From assembly GCF_003026285.1 (NCBI RefSeq), contig NZ_PYOD01000003.1:372001-436000 (forward strand): a stretch of DNA of 64,000 bases. Direction: 5' to 3'. The DNA is from Photobacterium profundum. GTDB lineage: Bacteria > Pseudomonadota > Gammaproteobacteria > Enterobacterales > Vibrionaceae. Of this stretch, positions 8,335 to 17,715 are shown piece after piece. The notes under the pieces are model-generated. The model saw nothing but the letters and a program-made list of their open reading frames with translations. It made no database searches and was not told the DNA's origin. The number at the start of each line of letters is the position of its first letter. Within the stretch, counting starts at the first letter, position 1. A program made the translations under genes and the position numbers.

Positions 8335-9981
8335 ATGCATTTAGAACGTATTGAAGTTTCTGGTTTTCGAGGCATTAAACGCCTGTCACTGTCTTTCAAC
8401 CAATTAAGCGTACTAATTGGTGAAAATGCTTGGGGTAAATCATCACTCCTTGATGCATTAAGTATTGCACTTGCAGTTAATATCGAATTCTACACATTTA
8501 AATTTTCGGATTTTCATGTTGACTACGCACTTGGGCATGAAAAACACACAAACCTTCAAATAGTCTTACACTGGAAGGAAGATTTCGCTGGAGAACATAA
8601 AGCAAGAAGATACAAAGCATTCTCTCCTGCTTGGGTTACTCGTGAAGGCATTAAGCACTTATATTATCAACTCAGTGCCACAAACCAAGACGATAAAGTA
8701 ACAACGGAGCGTTTCTTTTTAGATCGCAACGGAACAAAAATAGCGTGTGAAGATACAGATAAACTTGTTAAGCACTTAATGATTCTTCACCCTGTTGTAC
8801 GAATTAGAGATGCACGACGGTTACGTGATGAAACGCTAGAACAGGCAATACAACATTCTGATGAACAAGCCCAAAAATTACGTATTGAGCGTCGTCTAGA
8901 TAATACCTGTCGGCGTTTAATGACACAGCCCGGTCATGTCAATTCAGGTGAACTAAAAAGTAGTGTGAACGCCCTACGCACGCTTGTTGACCATTACTTT
9001 GCTTTTACCCCTCATAATAGATCGAGCCACTTTAACCGTGCTCACTTCCCAAGCTACAGCCAATATGGCGAAAACCCTTTAGAACAACTGACTCAGCCTC
9101 AAATGTCTAAACAAAGTCGTCTTGTCTTAATGGGCTTATTAAATGCGTATATACGTGCAAGAGGGCCTGTAGAATTAAAACGTATTTCTCGCCCAATTAT
9201 GATCTTAGAGGATCCTGAAGGTCGTTTGCATCCAACAGTATTACATCAGGCATGGACATTCGTTGACAGTATGCCCATGCAAAAGATCCTAACAACGAAC
9301 AGCCCCGATCTTTTATCGATCGTGCCTCTCGGTTCTATTAAGAAGTTGATCCGCCAACCAGATAGAACACAGGTTTTTGCTCTCAATAAGAGTTCTCTTT
9401 CACGCGATGAAGAACGCCGGATCTCATTTCATGTACGCCTTCACCGCCCTAGTGCACTCTTTGCTCGTGCATGGTTATTAGTCGAGGGAGAGACAGAAGT
9501 ATGGCTATTTAACGAACTAGCACGAATCTGTGGCTATAACCTCGCCGCAGAAGGCGTACAAGTTATCGAGTTTGCCCAAAGTGGGTTAAAACCTTTAATC
9601 AAAATTGCTCGTTTGATGGGTATTGAATGGCATTTAGTGGCAGATGGTGATGCCGCTGGCCGAAAATACGGCGAGACGGTAAAGAACTTACTAGGCAATG
9701 ATGCTGAACGACACCGTTTAACTATTTTGCCTAATCGCGATATAGAATATTTCCTTTATCACCATGGCTATGAGCAAATGTTTAGAGACTTAGCTCATGT
9801 CAAATCTGATACACCGATTCCCCCTCAAAAAATCATATCTCGCGCACTAAAGCGTTACGCAAAACCTGATGTTGCGCTCGCGATCGTAAAATACACCGAT
9901 GAGTCTGATATAGAAAAAATCCCATTACTTATACGTTGGACATTAAAACGTATCGTGGCCATGTCTCGTGGAATGGGGTGA
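8335..9981 (+). CDS. ybjD: OLD-family ATP-dependent endonuclease-like protein YbjD
   Basis: A 548-residue protein matching Escherichia coli YbjD from end to end. The N-terminal SMC/ABC-type ATPase has Walker A GENAWGKSS (about 29-37) and an ILEDPEGRLHP Walker B/D-loop region near 299-309. The C-terminal TOPRIM domain has LLVEGETEVW and LVADGDAAG, which hold the acidic metal-binding residues of OLD nucleases. Overcoming-lysogenization-defect relatives are DNA nucleases tied to phage defence or repair, but YbjD itself lacks an assigned role. An AGGTGAG ribosome-binding site precedes the ATG. No reverse-transcriptase, UvrD or Gabija-type partner is adjacent, so this is the housekeeping YbjD form rather than a defence operon. 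Confidence 0.92.
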   Translation: MHLERIEVSGFRGIKRLSLSFNQLSVLIGENAWGKSSLLDALSIALAVNIEFYTFKFSDFHVDYALGHEKHTNLQIVLHWKEDFAGEHKARRYKAFSPAWVTREGIKHLYYQLSATNQDDKVTTERFFLDRNGTKIACEDTDKLVKHLMILHPVVRIRDARRLRDETLEQAIQHSDEQAQKLRIERRLDNTCRRLMTQPGHVNSGELKSSVNALRTLVDHYFAFTPHNRSSHFNRAHFPSYSQYGENPLEQLTQPQMSKQSRLVLMGLLNAYIRARGPVELKRISRPIMILEDPEGRLHPTVLHQAWTFVDSMPMQKILTTNSPDLLSIVPLGSIKKLIRQPDRTQVFALNKSSLSRDEERRISFHVRLHRPSALFARAWLLVEGETEVWLFNELARICGYNLAAEGVQVIEFAQSGLKPLIKIARLMGIEWHLVADGDAAGRKYGETVKNLLGNDAERHRLTILPNRDIEYFLYHHGYEQMFRDLAHVKSDTPIPPQKIISRALKRYAKPDVALAIVKYTDESDIEKIPLLIRWTLKRIVAMSRGMG

Positions 9982-9993
9982 ATCACCTTAATG

Positions 9994-10036
9994 AATAGAG
10001 CCTAGTAAGTGCTATCTGGCATTTGGGCTCTATTTT
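9994..10036 (+). terminator. Probable terminator of ybjD
   Basis: A nine-bp stem with AATAGAGCC (9994-10002) pairing to GGCTCTATT (10026-10034), a 23-nt loop and a following TTTT. The long loop lowers confidence. Confidence 0.55.
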
Positions 10037-10058
10037 ATCTCTTAATCATTAAGTATCG

Positions 10059-10631
10059 CTATTCTACAACATCTTGCTTTTCAAAAAATAACGTCACTTT
10101 ACCGACACCAAAGCCCCACTTTCGCATTTCTGCAATATTGAATACATGGGTTTTATCATGGCGATACATCCAATCATCAAAAGCAATGTTATAAGCCGAA
10201 CCATCAACAGGAAGGCGCAGTGAATATTGCCAATTTAACGCGTTACCCGCAACCACCCCTGTCGCTTGCCCAACCACATCATCAGCTTCTCCTGTATACG
10301 TACCGTCTTTATTACGGGTTATTTTCCATATCCTTTGTTGTTTTTCACCATCATCATAAATAAAGTCTTCCTTTAGGGTTAAAAGATCGCCCTTCACTAC
10401 CCCTCGTATTTTTACATCAAAACGACGTGTTAGCTTCCCATTGAAATCTTGCACCATTCCCCATGCCAGTACATCACCTTCAAAGTATTCAAACAAATTA
10501 AACGCTGGCGTATTCTCTTTGTATTCCTGTACAGACGTCGAGCACCCCAATAGTACAAAGCACAGGCTTAGTACTACAATGAATCGACTTTTCATTTTAT
10601 TATGGAATAGCTGGATAGAATTAGAGGGCAT
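10059..10631 (-). CDS. DUF3833 family lipoprotein
   Basis: A 190-residue predicted lipoprotein of the DUF3833 family. The N-terminus has a hydrophobic signal ending in the lipobox VLLGC, with the lipidated Cys at 30. The body has the family-typical YFEGDVLAWGMVQDFNGKLTRRF, FIYDDGEKQQRIWKI, and the C-terminal W(M)YRHDKTHVFNIAEMRKWGFGVG blocks. The role is unknown, and a lipocalin-like beta-rich fold is plausible. The ATG at 10631 has AAGGAA about five bases upstream, while ATG 10595 would give a more standard signal length but has no ribosome-binding site. The longer form is kept. Confidence 0.78.
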   Translation of the reverse strand: MPSNSIQLFHNKMKSRFIVVLSLCFVLLGCSTSVQEYKENTPAFNLFEYFEGDVLAWGMVQDFNGKLTRRFDVKIRGVVKGDLLTLKEDFIYDDGEKQQRIWKITRNKDGTYTGEADDVVGQATGVVAGNALNWQYSLRLPVDGSAYNIAFDDWMYRHDKTHVFNIAEMRKWGFGVGKVTLFFEKQDVVE

Positions 10632-10819
10632 AAAATTCCTTTCAATATGGCGGTATTGATTAGTTAATTATGAAGTATCTTCGAATAATCGCGTTCTCAA
10701 TTTACAGTTAATATATTCAAAGGTAATAAAATGCCGTATTTTTCCATAGCCCGAGTTATATCCAGTAAAGACAACCACAATCTTTATGTGCAGCTACCTT
10801 TAAAATGCTGAAATTGGAC

Positions 10820-11632
10820 TTATTCCGACAGGTCCGCAGCTGTATCCATAAAGATATCTTGCATATCTTTTGCTTCACGATCGGTTTGTCCGCCGTGCTT
10901 TAGAAACGCCCCGATGATGGCTTGGGTCTTATCTTCTTTCGCACGTTCAAGGAAATAGCGTAATTCTAATTCTGCCCCTGCATTCTCATCTTTGATTGAA
11001 GCTTCGATGATCGCTTTGTACATCACGATATCACGTACTTCTAACTGGCTAATAACCCCAAGAGTCTGAGCTAAAAATCCATCCATCTCCGCTTTAGGTA
11101 CATACTGAGTAATAATATTTAACGCTTCTGCTTGCTGAGCCGTGAAATCATTGCCAAGAAGCAGTGCTTGTAACGCTTTGTTTTTACCAAGTCGTCTAGC
11201 AAACTGTACAGCGCCTTGACCACCCGTTGGGATATTCACATGAATTTCTGGCTGAGCAAACGCAGAGTTTTCAGTGCCATAAGCTAAATCACAAGCCATC
11301 ACAAACTCATTACCGCCCCCACGCGCCACGCCATCAACCACTGCAACAGATACCTGTTTCATCGTCTTAATATTGGCAATCATGTGATTAAATTCAATTG
11401 ATGCAGCTTGCCCACCTTGAGTACCATTGATCACATTCAGATCCAAGTGAGCTAAAAAGAATTCAGCATGAAGTGATTTAAATACCACCACTTTTGTATC
11501 ACGATTATCCTTTAGTGATAAAACAAATGCATTAAGCTCATTGATAAGATCAATCGTTAGCACGTTTACTGGTGGGTTATTCATCGTAACCGTTGCGATG
11601 CCATTGTTATTAGTAATTGATAACTTACTCAT
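10820..11632 (-). CDS. Enoyl-CoA hydratase/isomerase family protein
   Basis: A 270-residue crotonase-fold enzyme acting on acyl-CoA thioesters. Marks are the N-terminal NGIATVTMNNPPVNVL strand-turn, the oxyanion-hole segment around EFFLAHLDL, and the VDGVARGGGNEFVMACDLAYG motif near 100-120 that supplies the second oxyanion-hole glycine. The usual acidic catalytic pair is not certain, so hydratase, isomerase or hydrolase activity cannot be separated. It is transcribed away from the LysR-type regulator at 11769, which is the natural candidate for its control. Confidence 0.8.
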   Translation of the reverse strand: MSKLSITNNNGIATVTMNNPPVNVLTIDLINELNAFVLSLKDNRDTKVVVFKSLHAEFFLAHLDLNVINGTQGGQAASIEFNHMIANIKTMKQVSVAVVDGVARGGGNEFVMACDLAYGTENSAFAQPEIHVNIPTGGQGAVQFARRLGKNKALQALLLGNDFTAQQAEALNIITQYVPKAEMDGFLAQTLGVISQLEVRDIVMYKAIIEASIKDENAGAELELRYFLERAKEDKTQAIIGAFLKHGGQTDREAKDMQDIFMDTAADLSE

Positions 11633-11768
11633 GTAATTTTCCTCACTTGCTTAAATAGGCTTTATCAGTTCAAGCCCTCAATATGTACAAAGTATAGGTT
11701 TAGTATAAGATAAGAAAAACACTCGAATTGGCATGATATTGGTGCTAATAAAACACCAAAGGGTAAGT

Positions 11769-12719
11769 ATGGATTTTTCTAGTCGATTATTACTACTACT
11801 TGAAGTGATTGAACTCGGTTCTTTTACTAACGTATCTGAACAAAGAAATGTAGATAGATCTGTTATCTCGAAGCATATAAGTCGCTTAGAGGGTGAACTT
11901 GGTGTTCGTTTATTAAATAGAACAACTCGGTCACTTTCCTTAACCGCTGCTGGTAATGAAATAGTCAACCAAGCCAAATTATTACGAAACTTGTTAAATG
12001 ATACTCACCGCCTGGCACAGAATTATCACTCTGAACCCAAAGGCATATTGCGCATCACCAGCTCAGCCATGTTTGGTCGCCAATATGTTCAACAAGCAGT
12101 ATTGGCATTTCAGCAGCAATACCCTGAGGTAGATGTTGAATTACGTTTAGAAGATCGATTTATGGATATGGTCAGTGAAGGGTTTGATATTGGTTTTCGT
12201 ATTGGCAAGCCGAAAAATTCTAGTCTTATTATCAGAAAAGTGGCTCGTAACAGGTTATTAATTGTCGCCTCCCCAGAGTTCATTGAAAAACACGGAGAAA
12301 TTAAAACAATAGAACAATTAGAAGCATTACCTGCTGCTGTTTATGCCGCTCCGGGGCTTTTAATCGATAAATTCACTTACTTCGATAGCAACAAAGAAAG
12401 CAAAAAACTTCAATTGAATGTTGCGTATAAAGTTAATGATGTTGAAATGATCACGAAAACAGCGGTAGCCGGAAACATGTTAGCCGTAGTAACCGCGCAA
12501 ATGATAGAAAACGAAATATTGGAAGGTAAACTTATACCGATAATGACGCAGCTTCATTTAGATGATTTCGGTACGTTTTACGCCGTATATCCTCACAGAG
12601 ATGCCCCTATAAAAACTAAATTGTTCATCGATACGCTAAAATCCATAATAGGTGAAGATATACCAAGCTGGGAAAATCATATTCCTAATTTTGATAAGAT
12701 GTACGGGCAAACGAAATAG
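11769..12719 (+). CDS. LysR family transcriptional regulator
   Basis: A 316-residue LysR-type regulator. The N-terminal winged helix-turn-helix (FTNVSEQRNVDRSVISKHISRLE, about 20-42, then LGVRLLNRTTRSLSLT) is followed by a periplasmic-binding-like effector domain from about residue 90. The ATG at 11769 was chosen over 11733: it follows AAAGGGTAAG and gives the usual LysR N-terminus (MDFSSRLLLLLEVIELGSF). It is divergent from the enoyl-CoA hydratase-like gene with 136 nt between the start codons, the classic arrangement for regulating the neighbour. The effector is unknown. Confidence 0.85.
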   Translation: MDFSSRLLLLLEVIELGSFTNVSEQRNVDRSVISKHISRLEGELGVRLLNRTTRSLSLTAAGNEIVNQAKLLRNLLNDTHRLAQNYHSEPKGILRITSSAMFGRQYVQQAVLAFQQQYPEVDVELRLEDRFMDMVSEGFDIGFRIGKPKNSSLIIRKVARNRLLIVASPEFIEKHGEIKTIEQLEALPAAVYAAPGLLIDKFTYFDSNKESKKLQLNVAYKVNDVEMITKTAVAGNMLAVVTAQMIENEILEGKLIPIMTQLHLDDFGTFYAVYPHRDAPIKTKLFIDTLKSIIGEDIPSWENHIPNFDKMYGQTK

Positions 12720-12753
12720 AGTCGAACAATCAAAGTGAACAGGCTCACAATTG

Positions 12754-12780
12754 AAAAACGAGTCGTTAAGACCCGCTTTT
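12754..12780 (-). terminator. Terminator of rlmF
   Basis: A stem with one bulge and a G-U pair (GCGGGTC with GACTCG on the minus strand) is flanked by A and T runs, and the minus-strand transcript ends in a T-run. It lies 13 nt after the rlmF stop. Confidence 0.65.
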
Positions 12781-12792
12781 CAGTTTAACGTC

Positions 12793-13809
12793 TTACGCAC
12801 TCCAGCGTTCTTCACGCCATTGTGTTTGTTGTTCTTTCGATAGGAATGTCCATGCCACTACTCGGGTCACTTTTTGCCCTTGTGCCATATCAATGGTACG
12901 AACATCAACAGCGTTCACTTGCTTTAAGGCTTTATAAAGCGCTGGTAAGTTTTCTTTCTTAGATACTAATGTCGAATACCAGAAGCAATTTTCTGGCTTA
13001 TCTGAGCTCTCGGTTATCATACGCTGAATAAATGCAGCCTCACCACCTGGGCACCATAGTTCCGCTTTTTGACCACCAAAATTTAAAATAGGTTTGTTGG
13101 TATTACTCTTGGCAAAAAGTTCGGCTTTTTTGTTGCTGCCTTTCTTGTGCGTATTCGCACTAAGGTTACGTACCTTACGTTCAGATCCCGCCATTGCTTC
13201 TTCTAATGAAGCATGAAACGGTGGATTACACATAGTGAAATCAAAGATATCGTTAGCATTGATTATGCCGGTATAGATATTATCCGACTTTTTCTGTAAT
13301 CGGCATTTAATGCCACCCGCTAACGAACGATTAGATTCAACAATAAATTTTGCAGATTTTATTGATAACGCATCAACATCTGAGCCAACAAAACGCCAAC
13401 CATAAGCTCGATGACCAATGATCGGATAAACGCAATTCGCGCCCATGCCAATATCTAAGCCATTAATGTGCTTACCTTGAGGAATAACGCCTTCGTTAGA
13501 CTTCGCTAATAAATCCGCAATATGGTGAATATAGTCAGCACGACCAGGAATAGGTGGACACAAGTAACCAGGGGGAATGTCCCAATTTTCGACGTTATAA
13601 AAATGATGCAGTAATGCTTTGTTTAACATTTTTACAGCTGCAGGATCGGAAAAATCAACAGACAGATCACCGAATTGATTTTCAGCCACAAACAGCGCTA
13701 AATCAGGGCAACTTAATATCAACGCATCAAAATCATAACGTTGACTATGAGGGTTACGCGGGTGTAACCCTTTTTTCTTCTGTGTTGGTTTGTTTTTCTT
13801 TTGAGTCAT
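12793..13809 (-). CDS. rlmF: 23S rRNA (adenine(1618)-N(6))-methyltransferase RlmF
   Basis: A 338-residue S-adenosylmethionine-dependent methyltransferase that modifies A1618 of 23S rRNA. It is recognised by the family signature [14 protein letters not shown] near the start, [19 protein letters not shown], the SAM-binding [13 protein letters not shown], the catalytic NPPFHAS, and C-terminal VTRVVAWTF. The longest ORF begins at 13899, but its first 30 residues are unlike the family. ATG 13809 gives the Lys-rich lead [13 protein letters not shown] before the conserved domain and was chosen, although the ribosome-binding site is weak. Confidence 0.93.
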   Translation of the reverse strand: MTQKKNKPTQKKKGLHPRNPHSQRYDFDALILSCPDLALFVAENQFGDLSVDFSDPAAVKMLNKALLHHFYNVENWDIPPGYLCPPIPGRADYIHHIADLLAKSNEGVIPQGKHINGLDIGMGANCVYPIIGHRAYGWRFVGSDVDALSIKSAKFIVESNRSLAGGIKCRLQKKSDNIYTGIINANDIFDFTMCNPPFHASLEEAMAGSERKVRNLSANTHKKGSNKKAELFAKSNTNKPILNFGGQKAELWCPGGEAAFIQRMITESSDKPENCFWYSTLVSKKENLPALYKALKQVNAVDVRTIDMAQGQKVTRVVAWTFLSKEQQTQWREERWSA

Positions 13810-14010
13810 TACATTTACCAATGGAACATAAGGTTCGCATAACATCCGAATCGAATCCGAATTTAGCGTCGAAGCTGAACACTTCAATAATGTTGTCATT
13901 GTACCTGTTTCAAATGAATCTAAGGAGATTCTTTATTACAAACACGTTTATTTGATGAAAAGCGACTCACTACTATCTTATTCCACCTCATATGCTAACT
14001 AGAATAACAA

Positions 14011-14775
14011 TTATTCTTTGTTAGAGGGTTTCATTACTCCAGTAAACTTTTCTATCATGTCGATAGGCATAGGAAATACAATGGTTGTTGTTCTATCATT
14101 CGCCACCTCGGTCAATGTTTGCATATAACGAAGTTGAATAGCATTTGGTGCTTTATTGAGTACATCTGCCGCTTGACGTAACTTCTCTGACGCTTCTAAC
14201 TCACCCGTTGCGTGAATGACTTTCGCTCGACGAGTTCGTTCTGCCTCTGCTTGTTTAGCTAAAGCACGCACCATGCTGTCATCCAAATCAACATGTTTAA
14301 TTTCAACATTGGCAATTTTAATCCCCCAATTATCGGTATGTTGATCAAGTATTACCTGTAAATCTTTATTTAGCGCTTCCCGGGCTGATAAAAGTTCATC
14401 AAGCTCATGTTGCCCAAGTACAGAGCGTAAAGTGGTTTGAGATAACTGGCTGGTTGCTTCAAGGTAATTTTCGACATTATTGATTGCCATTTTCGGCTCT
14501 ACCACTCGAAAATACACAACAGCGTTCACCTTAACCGACACATTATCTCGGGTAATCAAATCTTGTGTCGGCACATCAAGTACAATGGTCCGCAGATCCA
14601 CTCTTACCATTTGCTGAATAACAGGCACAATGATGATTAATCCCGGTCCTTTTACTTCATAAAACCGTCCAAGTAAGAACACAACTGCACGTTCATATTC
14701 TCGTAATATCTTGAACATACTAACAAGTAGCACAAACACAAGTGCTACAATGGTCGCAATAGTATAGATGAACAT
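14011..14775 (-). CDS. Slipin (stomatin/SPFH family membrane protein)
   Basis: A 254-residue SPFH protein. It has an N-terminal membrane hairpin (about 1-22), then the band-7 domain ([59 protein letters not shown]), an alpha-helical [20 protein letters not shown] segment, and a C-terminal oligomerisation region. Slipins scaffold membrane microdomains. It lies 47 nt downstream of the nfeD gene on the same strand. In this conserved pair the NfeD ClpP-class protease cleaves the C-terminal part of its slipin, as shown for the Pyrococcus PH1510/PH1511 pair. A short TTATTCTTTG end just before the rlmF upstream region leaves no clear terminator. Confidence 0.9.
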   Translation of the reverse strand: MFIYTIATIVALVFVLLVSMFKILREYERAVVFLLGRFYEVKGPGLIIIVPVIQQMVRVDLRTIVLDVPTQDLITRDNVSVKVNAVVYFRVVEPKMAINNVENYLEATSQLSQTTLRSVLGQHELDELLSAREALNKDLQVILDQHTDNWGIKIANVEIKHVDLDDSMVRALAKQAEAERTRRAKVIHATGELEASEKLRQAADVLNKAPNAIQLRYMQTLTEVANDRTTTIVFPMPIDMIEKFTGVMKPSNKE

Positions 14776-14822
14776 AATTAGCCCCTATTCGTTATTCTTC
14801 AATATGGTCTTACTTGTTGCTA

Positions 14823-16292
14823 TTATTCTTTATCCAAATTTTTATCGACATGGCTGGTTTCAACGTCAAGCCATAAACCCGATACCTTTTTAACTATTAC
14901 CCGTTGACCTACCAGTAAACCATCAGCGCATCTTGCCTGCCAAATTTCACCATCAACCAAAACTCGCCCAGAGCCAGGAAAACCACTCACAACTTTGGCG
15001 TACTGACCAATAATAACGTCGACCCCCGTTGTAACCGGTTTTCTTCGGGTTTTTAATAACAAAGAAAGCATTACAAATGTAAATAAAGCTGATACAACGG
15101 TTAATCCAATAATGAGTGGTAAGGCAATTTTGTATCCCGGTATTTCCGTATCCATCAGCATAATAGAGCCCAACACAAATGCCACTATTCCACCTAAGCC
15201 AAAAATACCAAAACTCGGTGTAAATGCCTCTGCAATCATTAATGCGATACCTAACAGCAATAAGCCAAGCCCCGCATAACTTACAGGTAGCATTTGCAAT
15301 GAATACATCGCTAGTAAAAGGCAAATACCGCCCATTACACCAGGTAACCCAACACCAGGGTTATAGAATTCAAGTAATAGACCGTAGATGCCAATCAACA
15401 TAAGGATATAGGCAACATTAGGATTGGTGATGACAGATAACAAACTAAAACGCCAATCTTGCTCTCGTTCTATAAACTGAACATTAGCCAGTGACATTTC
15501 TTGTTCAACGCCATTGATAACAACTGTTTTACCATTTGTTTTTTCGACGACTTGATCTAGGTTTGCTGCGAGGAAATCAATCACATTTTCACTTAACGCA
15601 TTCTCTGAATCTAAACTGGCTGCTTCACGTACGGCTTTCTCTGCCCACACTTCATTTCTACCATGCAATTTAGCTAAGCTCACAATGTACGCAGCTGCAT
15701 CATTGATCACTTTCTTTTCCATTGCCGTCGTGGCTTTTACTCGTCCTTCTTGTTGATCCGACTCACTGCTTTTAGCCTCATCATCTGACTTGCTTGTTGC
15801 TGATTTATCGCCGCTAGTTGCATCATCTTTCTTGGCGCTGTTTTCGTCACCTTTTTGCGAATCACCTTTCGGCGCAAATGGATTATCTGATTTATCCGGT
15901 GCTTTCCCGCCCCCCAATGAAACAGGCGTCGCTGCGCCAAGGTTGGTACCCGGAGCCATTGACGCAATATGACTTGCCAATAATATATACGTACCCGCAC
16001 TGGCTGCACGAGAGCCAGCAGGGCCAACCCAAGTAGCGATAGGTACTGGTGACGTAGTAATTGCACGAATAATGTCTCGCATAGAGGTATCTAGCCCTCC
16101 GGGAGTATTCATTTTGAGAACGACAAGGGATGCGTTATCTATTTGCGCTTGTTCGATTTCTCTGGCAACAAAATCGCTAGTTGCAGGTCCTATACCACCG
16201 TTTATTTCGACAACCCAAACATCATCCGCTAACGCAGAAATAGAATGAAGCAAGAGCGTAATAACGAATACGCAGAGAGAGAGAAATTTCAT
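14823..16292 (-). CDS. NfeD-family membrane-bound serine protease (ClpP class)
   Basis: A 489-residue long-form NfeD protein. It has a signal peptide (about 1-22), then a ClpP-like protease domain with the catalytic-Ser motif RAASAGTYI (Ser98) and the catalytic-Lys candidate in MEKKVINDAAAYI. Four to six membrane segments follow from about residue 285 (NVAYILMLIGIYGLLLEFYNPG onward), then a C-terminal OB-fold (about 430-480). Between the two catalytic blocks lies a hydrophilic, Lys/Asp/Ser-rich low-complexity insert of about 60 residues (roughly 124-185) that is not needed for the fold. It forms an operon with the slipin gene, its expected substrate or partner. Confidence 0.88.
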   Translation of the reverse strand: MKFLSLCVFVITLLLHSISALADDVWVVEINGGIGPATSDFVAREIEQAQIDNASLVVLKMNTPGGLDTSMRDIIRAITTSPVPIATWVGPAGSRAASAGTYILLASHIASMAPGTNLGAATPVSLGGGKAPDKSDNPFAPKGDSQKGDENSAKKDDATSGDKSATSKSDDEAKSSESDQQEGRVKATTAMEKKVINDAAAYIVSLAKLHGRNEVWAEKAVREAASLDSENALSENVIDFLAANLDQVVEKTNGKTVVINGVEQEMSLANVQFIEREQDWRFSLLSVITNPNVAYILMLIGIYGLLLEFYNPGVGLPGVMGGICLLLAMYSLQMLPVSYAGLGLLLLGIALMIAEAFTPSFGIFGLGGIVAFVLGSIMLMDTEIPGYKIALPLIIGLTVVSALFTFVMLSLLLKTRRKPVTTGVDVIIGQYAKVVSGFPGSGRVLVDGEIWQARCADGLLVGQRVIVKKVSGLWLDVETSHVDKNLDKE

Positions 16293-16547
16293 ATAGACTC
16301 CTCTACCTAATTAAGTGTCGATACAACCCTAAAACGTTAGTGTGCTGGTGGGTTAGTATCTTAGTGACGATAAGTTCGACTTTATAAGCATAGTTCAACC
16401 TTAAATACACATACTAAAAACATGGTCTAATACAGTTACCTAACTACCTCTCAATAATCATCACGAATAGCAGTTATGAGGCTTATACTTATATTTACAA
16501 AGGCAATCATTCGCGAGGTTGTTCATGATTTTTAAAGGAGGGTCGTT

Positions 16548-17663
16548 ATGGCGGAAACGAAATCAATCACCAAACCACTTTCTATTCTGTTCTACCTCTT
16601 ATTCATATTTATATCAGCTCCAGCACAAAGCACTTCAACCAACAATATAAAACAAGGCTCATTAATTAAAGTTGGCAGCTACCATTGCCCTCCCTTTGTT
16701 ATTCACGAAAACGACGAAGACTACACCGGATTAACAATACTACTATGGGAGCAAATAGCTAAAAGATTAAATCTACAATACGAAATCAAGCAATACCCTC
16801 TGGCAGAATTACTCGATGCCGTCGCTGAAGGTAAGATCAACATTGGCATTTCGTGTATTTCAATTACCCCGGAAAGAGAAGAACGCTTAGACTTTTCACA
16901 CTCGTTTTATGAAACACACCTTGCCATTGCAGTTAAGAAACAAGGCTACTTATCATCAATAATTAATATTCTAACTAACAAAAAACTCTTGCTGGTATTA
17001 GCCATTCTCTTATGTGCCGCCGCATTGATTGGTAGCATCTTTTATTTTCTTGAGCACAAGATAAACGACAAGCTCTATTCTATGCAAACCCGCCCTGCAC
17101 GGTTCGTTGAAGGGTTCATTTTAGGTTTACTCTTTATAACCAAAGGGCCCTTTAATTATTTCGAATTTAAAACACTATCAGGCCGCGTTTTGACTGTGAT
17201 TATTGCCATTTTTTCCACATTATTTATTGCCAGTATTACGGCTGTTCTCGCCAGTACATTTACATTGGGGTTATTAAACTCTGATATTAAAAACCCCAAT
17301 GATCTGGCGAACATTAAAACAGGCGCCAAAAAGTCATCTACATCATCTCAGTTTCTCACCAATCACAGCATTGTTCATAAAACGTATAATACGGTAGAAG
17401 ATATGCTAGTCGCATTAGAAAAAGGTGAAATAGAAGCAGTGGTCGCCGATGATCCTGTCCTGAAATATCAGATAAAAAAGGCGAAAGAACATGGCGTGTA
17501 TACAGATATGATTGTACTGCCGTATCAATTCGAAAAGCAAAACTACGGCTTCGCCATTGAAGATAGCAGCCCTTATGCAGAAGAGCTGAATCGCTCGCTG
17601 TTAAAAATTCGGCAGAGTAGTGAATGGCGACAAGCACTAAATAAGTACTTTACAGATAAATAA
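16548..17663 (+). CDS. Prokaryotic ionotropic glutamate receptor-like channel protein
   Basis: A 371-residue protein with the S1-M1-P-M2-S2 layout of bacterial glutamate receptor channels (GluR0 type). It has a signal peptide (about 10-28), the first ligand-binding lobe (about 38-130, with the amino-acid-binding ITPEREERLDFSHSF), membrane helix 147-168, a re-entrant segment about 186-206, membrane helix 212-237 (SGRVLTVIIAIFSTLFIASI), and the second lobe 245-371. The potassium filter TVGYGD is not present; the loop reads FITKGPFNYFEFK, so the ion selectivity or even channel function is uncertain. A strong AAAGGAGG ribosome-binding site precedes the ATG. Routine annotation would call it a transporter substrate-binding protein. 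Confidence 0.78.
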   Translation: MAETKSITKPLSILFYLLFIFISAPAQSTSTNNIKQGSLIKVGSYHCPPFVIHENDEDYTGLTILLWEQIAKRLNLQYEIKQYPLAELLDAVAEGKINIGISCISITPEREERLDFSHSFYETHLAIAVKKQGYLSSIINILTNKKLLLVLAILLCAAALIGSIFYFLEHKINDKLYSMQTRPARFVEGFILGLLFITKGPFNYFEFKTLSGRVLTVIIAIFSTLFIASITAVLASTFTLGLLNSDIKNPNDLANIKTGAKKSSTSSQFLTNHSIVHKTYNTVEDMLVALEKGEIEAVVADDPVLKYQIKKAKEHGVYTDMIVLPYQFEKQNYGFAIEDSSPYAEELNRSLLKIRQSSEWRQALNKYFTDK

Positions 17664-17667
17664 TAAA

Positions 17668-17695
17668 AAGCCCTCTTTTATATTAACGAGGGCTT
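17668..17695 (-). terminator. Terminator between the receptor-like gene and viaA
   Basis: Eight-bp stem AAGCCCTC/GAGGGCTT with a 12-nt loop. The T-tract is on the minus strand, so it mainly ends the ravA-viaA transcript. Confidence 0.75.
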
Positions 17696-17715
17696 AGCTC
17701 AATCTCAATAATCGT

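Noticed and set aside
8335..9981. OLD-family nuclease considered as part of a phage-defence operon
   Set aside because: It matches the housekeeping YbjD end to end, stands alone with its own terminator, and no UvrD-like, reverse transcriptase or other defence gene adjoins.
10731..10811. 26-codon plus-strand ORF with AAAGGT before its ATG
   Set aside because: Very short, ends next to the convergent enoyl-CoA hydratase-like gene, and has no composition typical of small proteins; not enough support to call.
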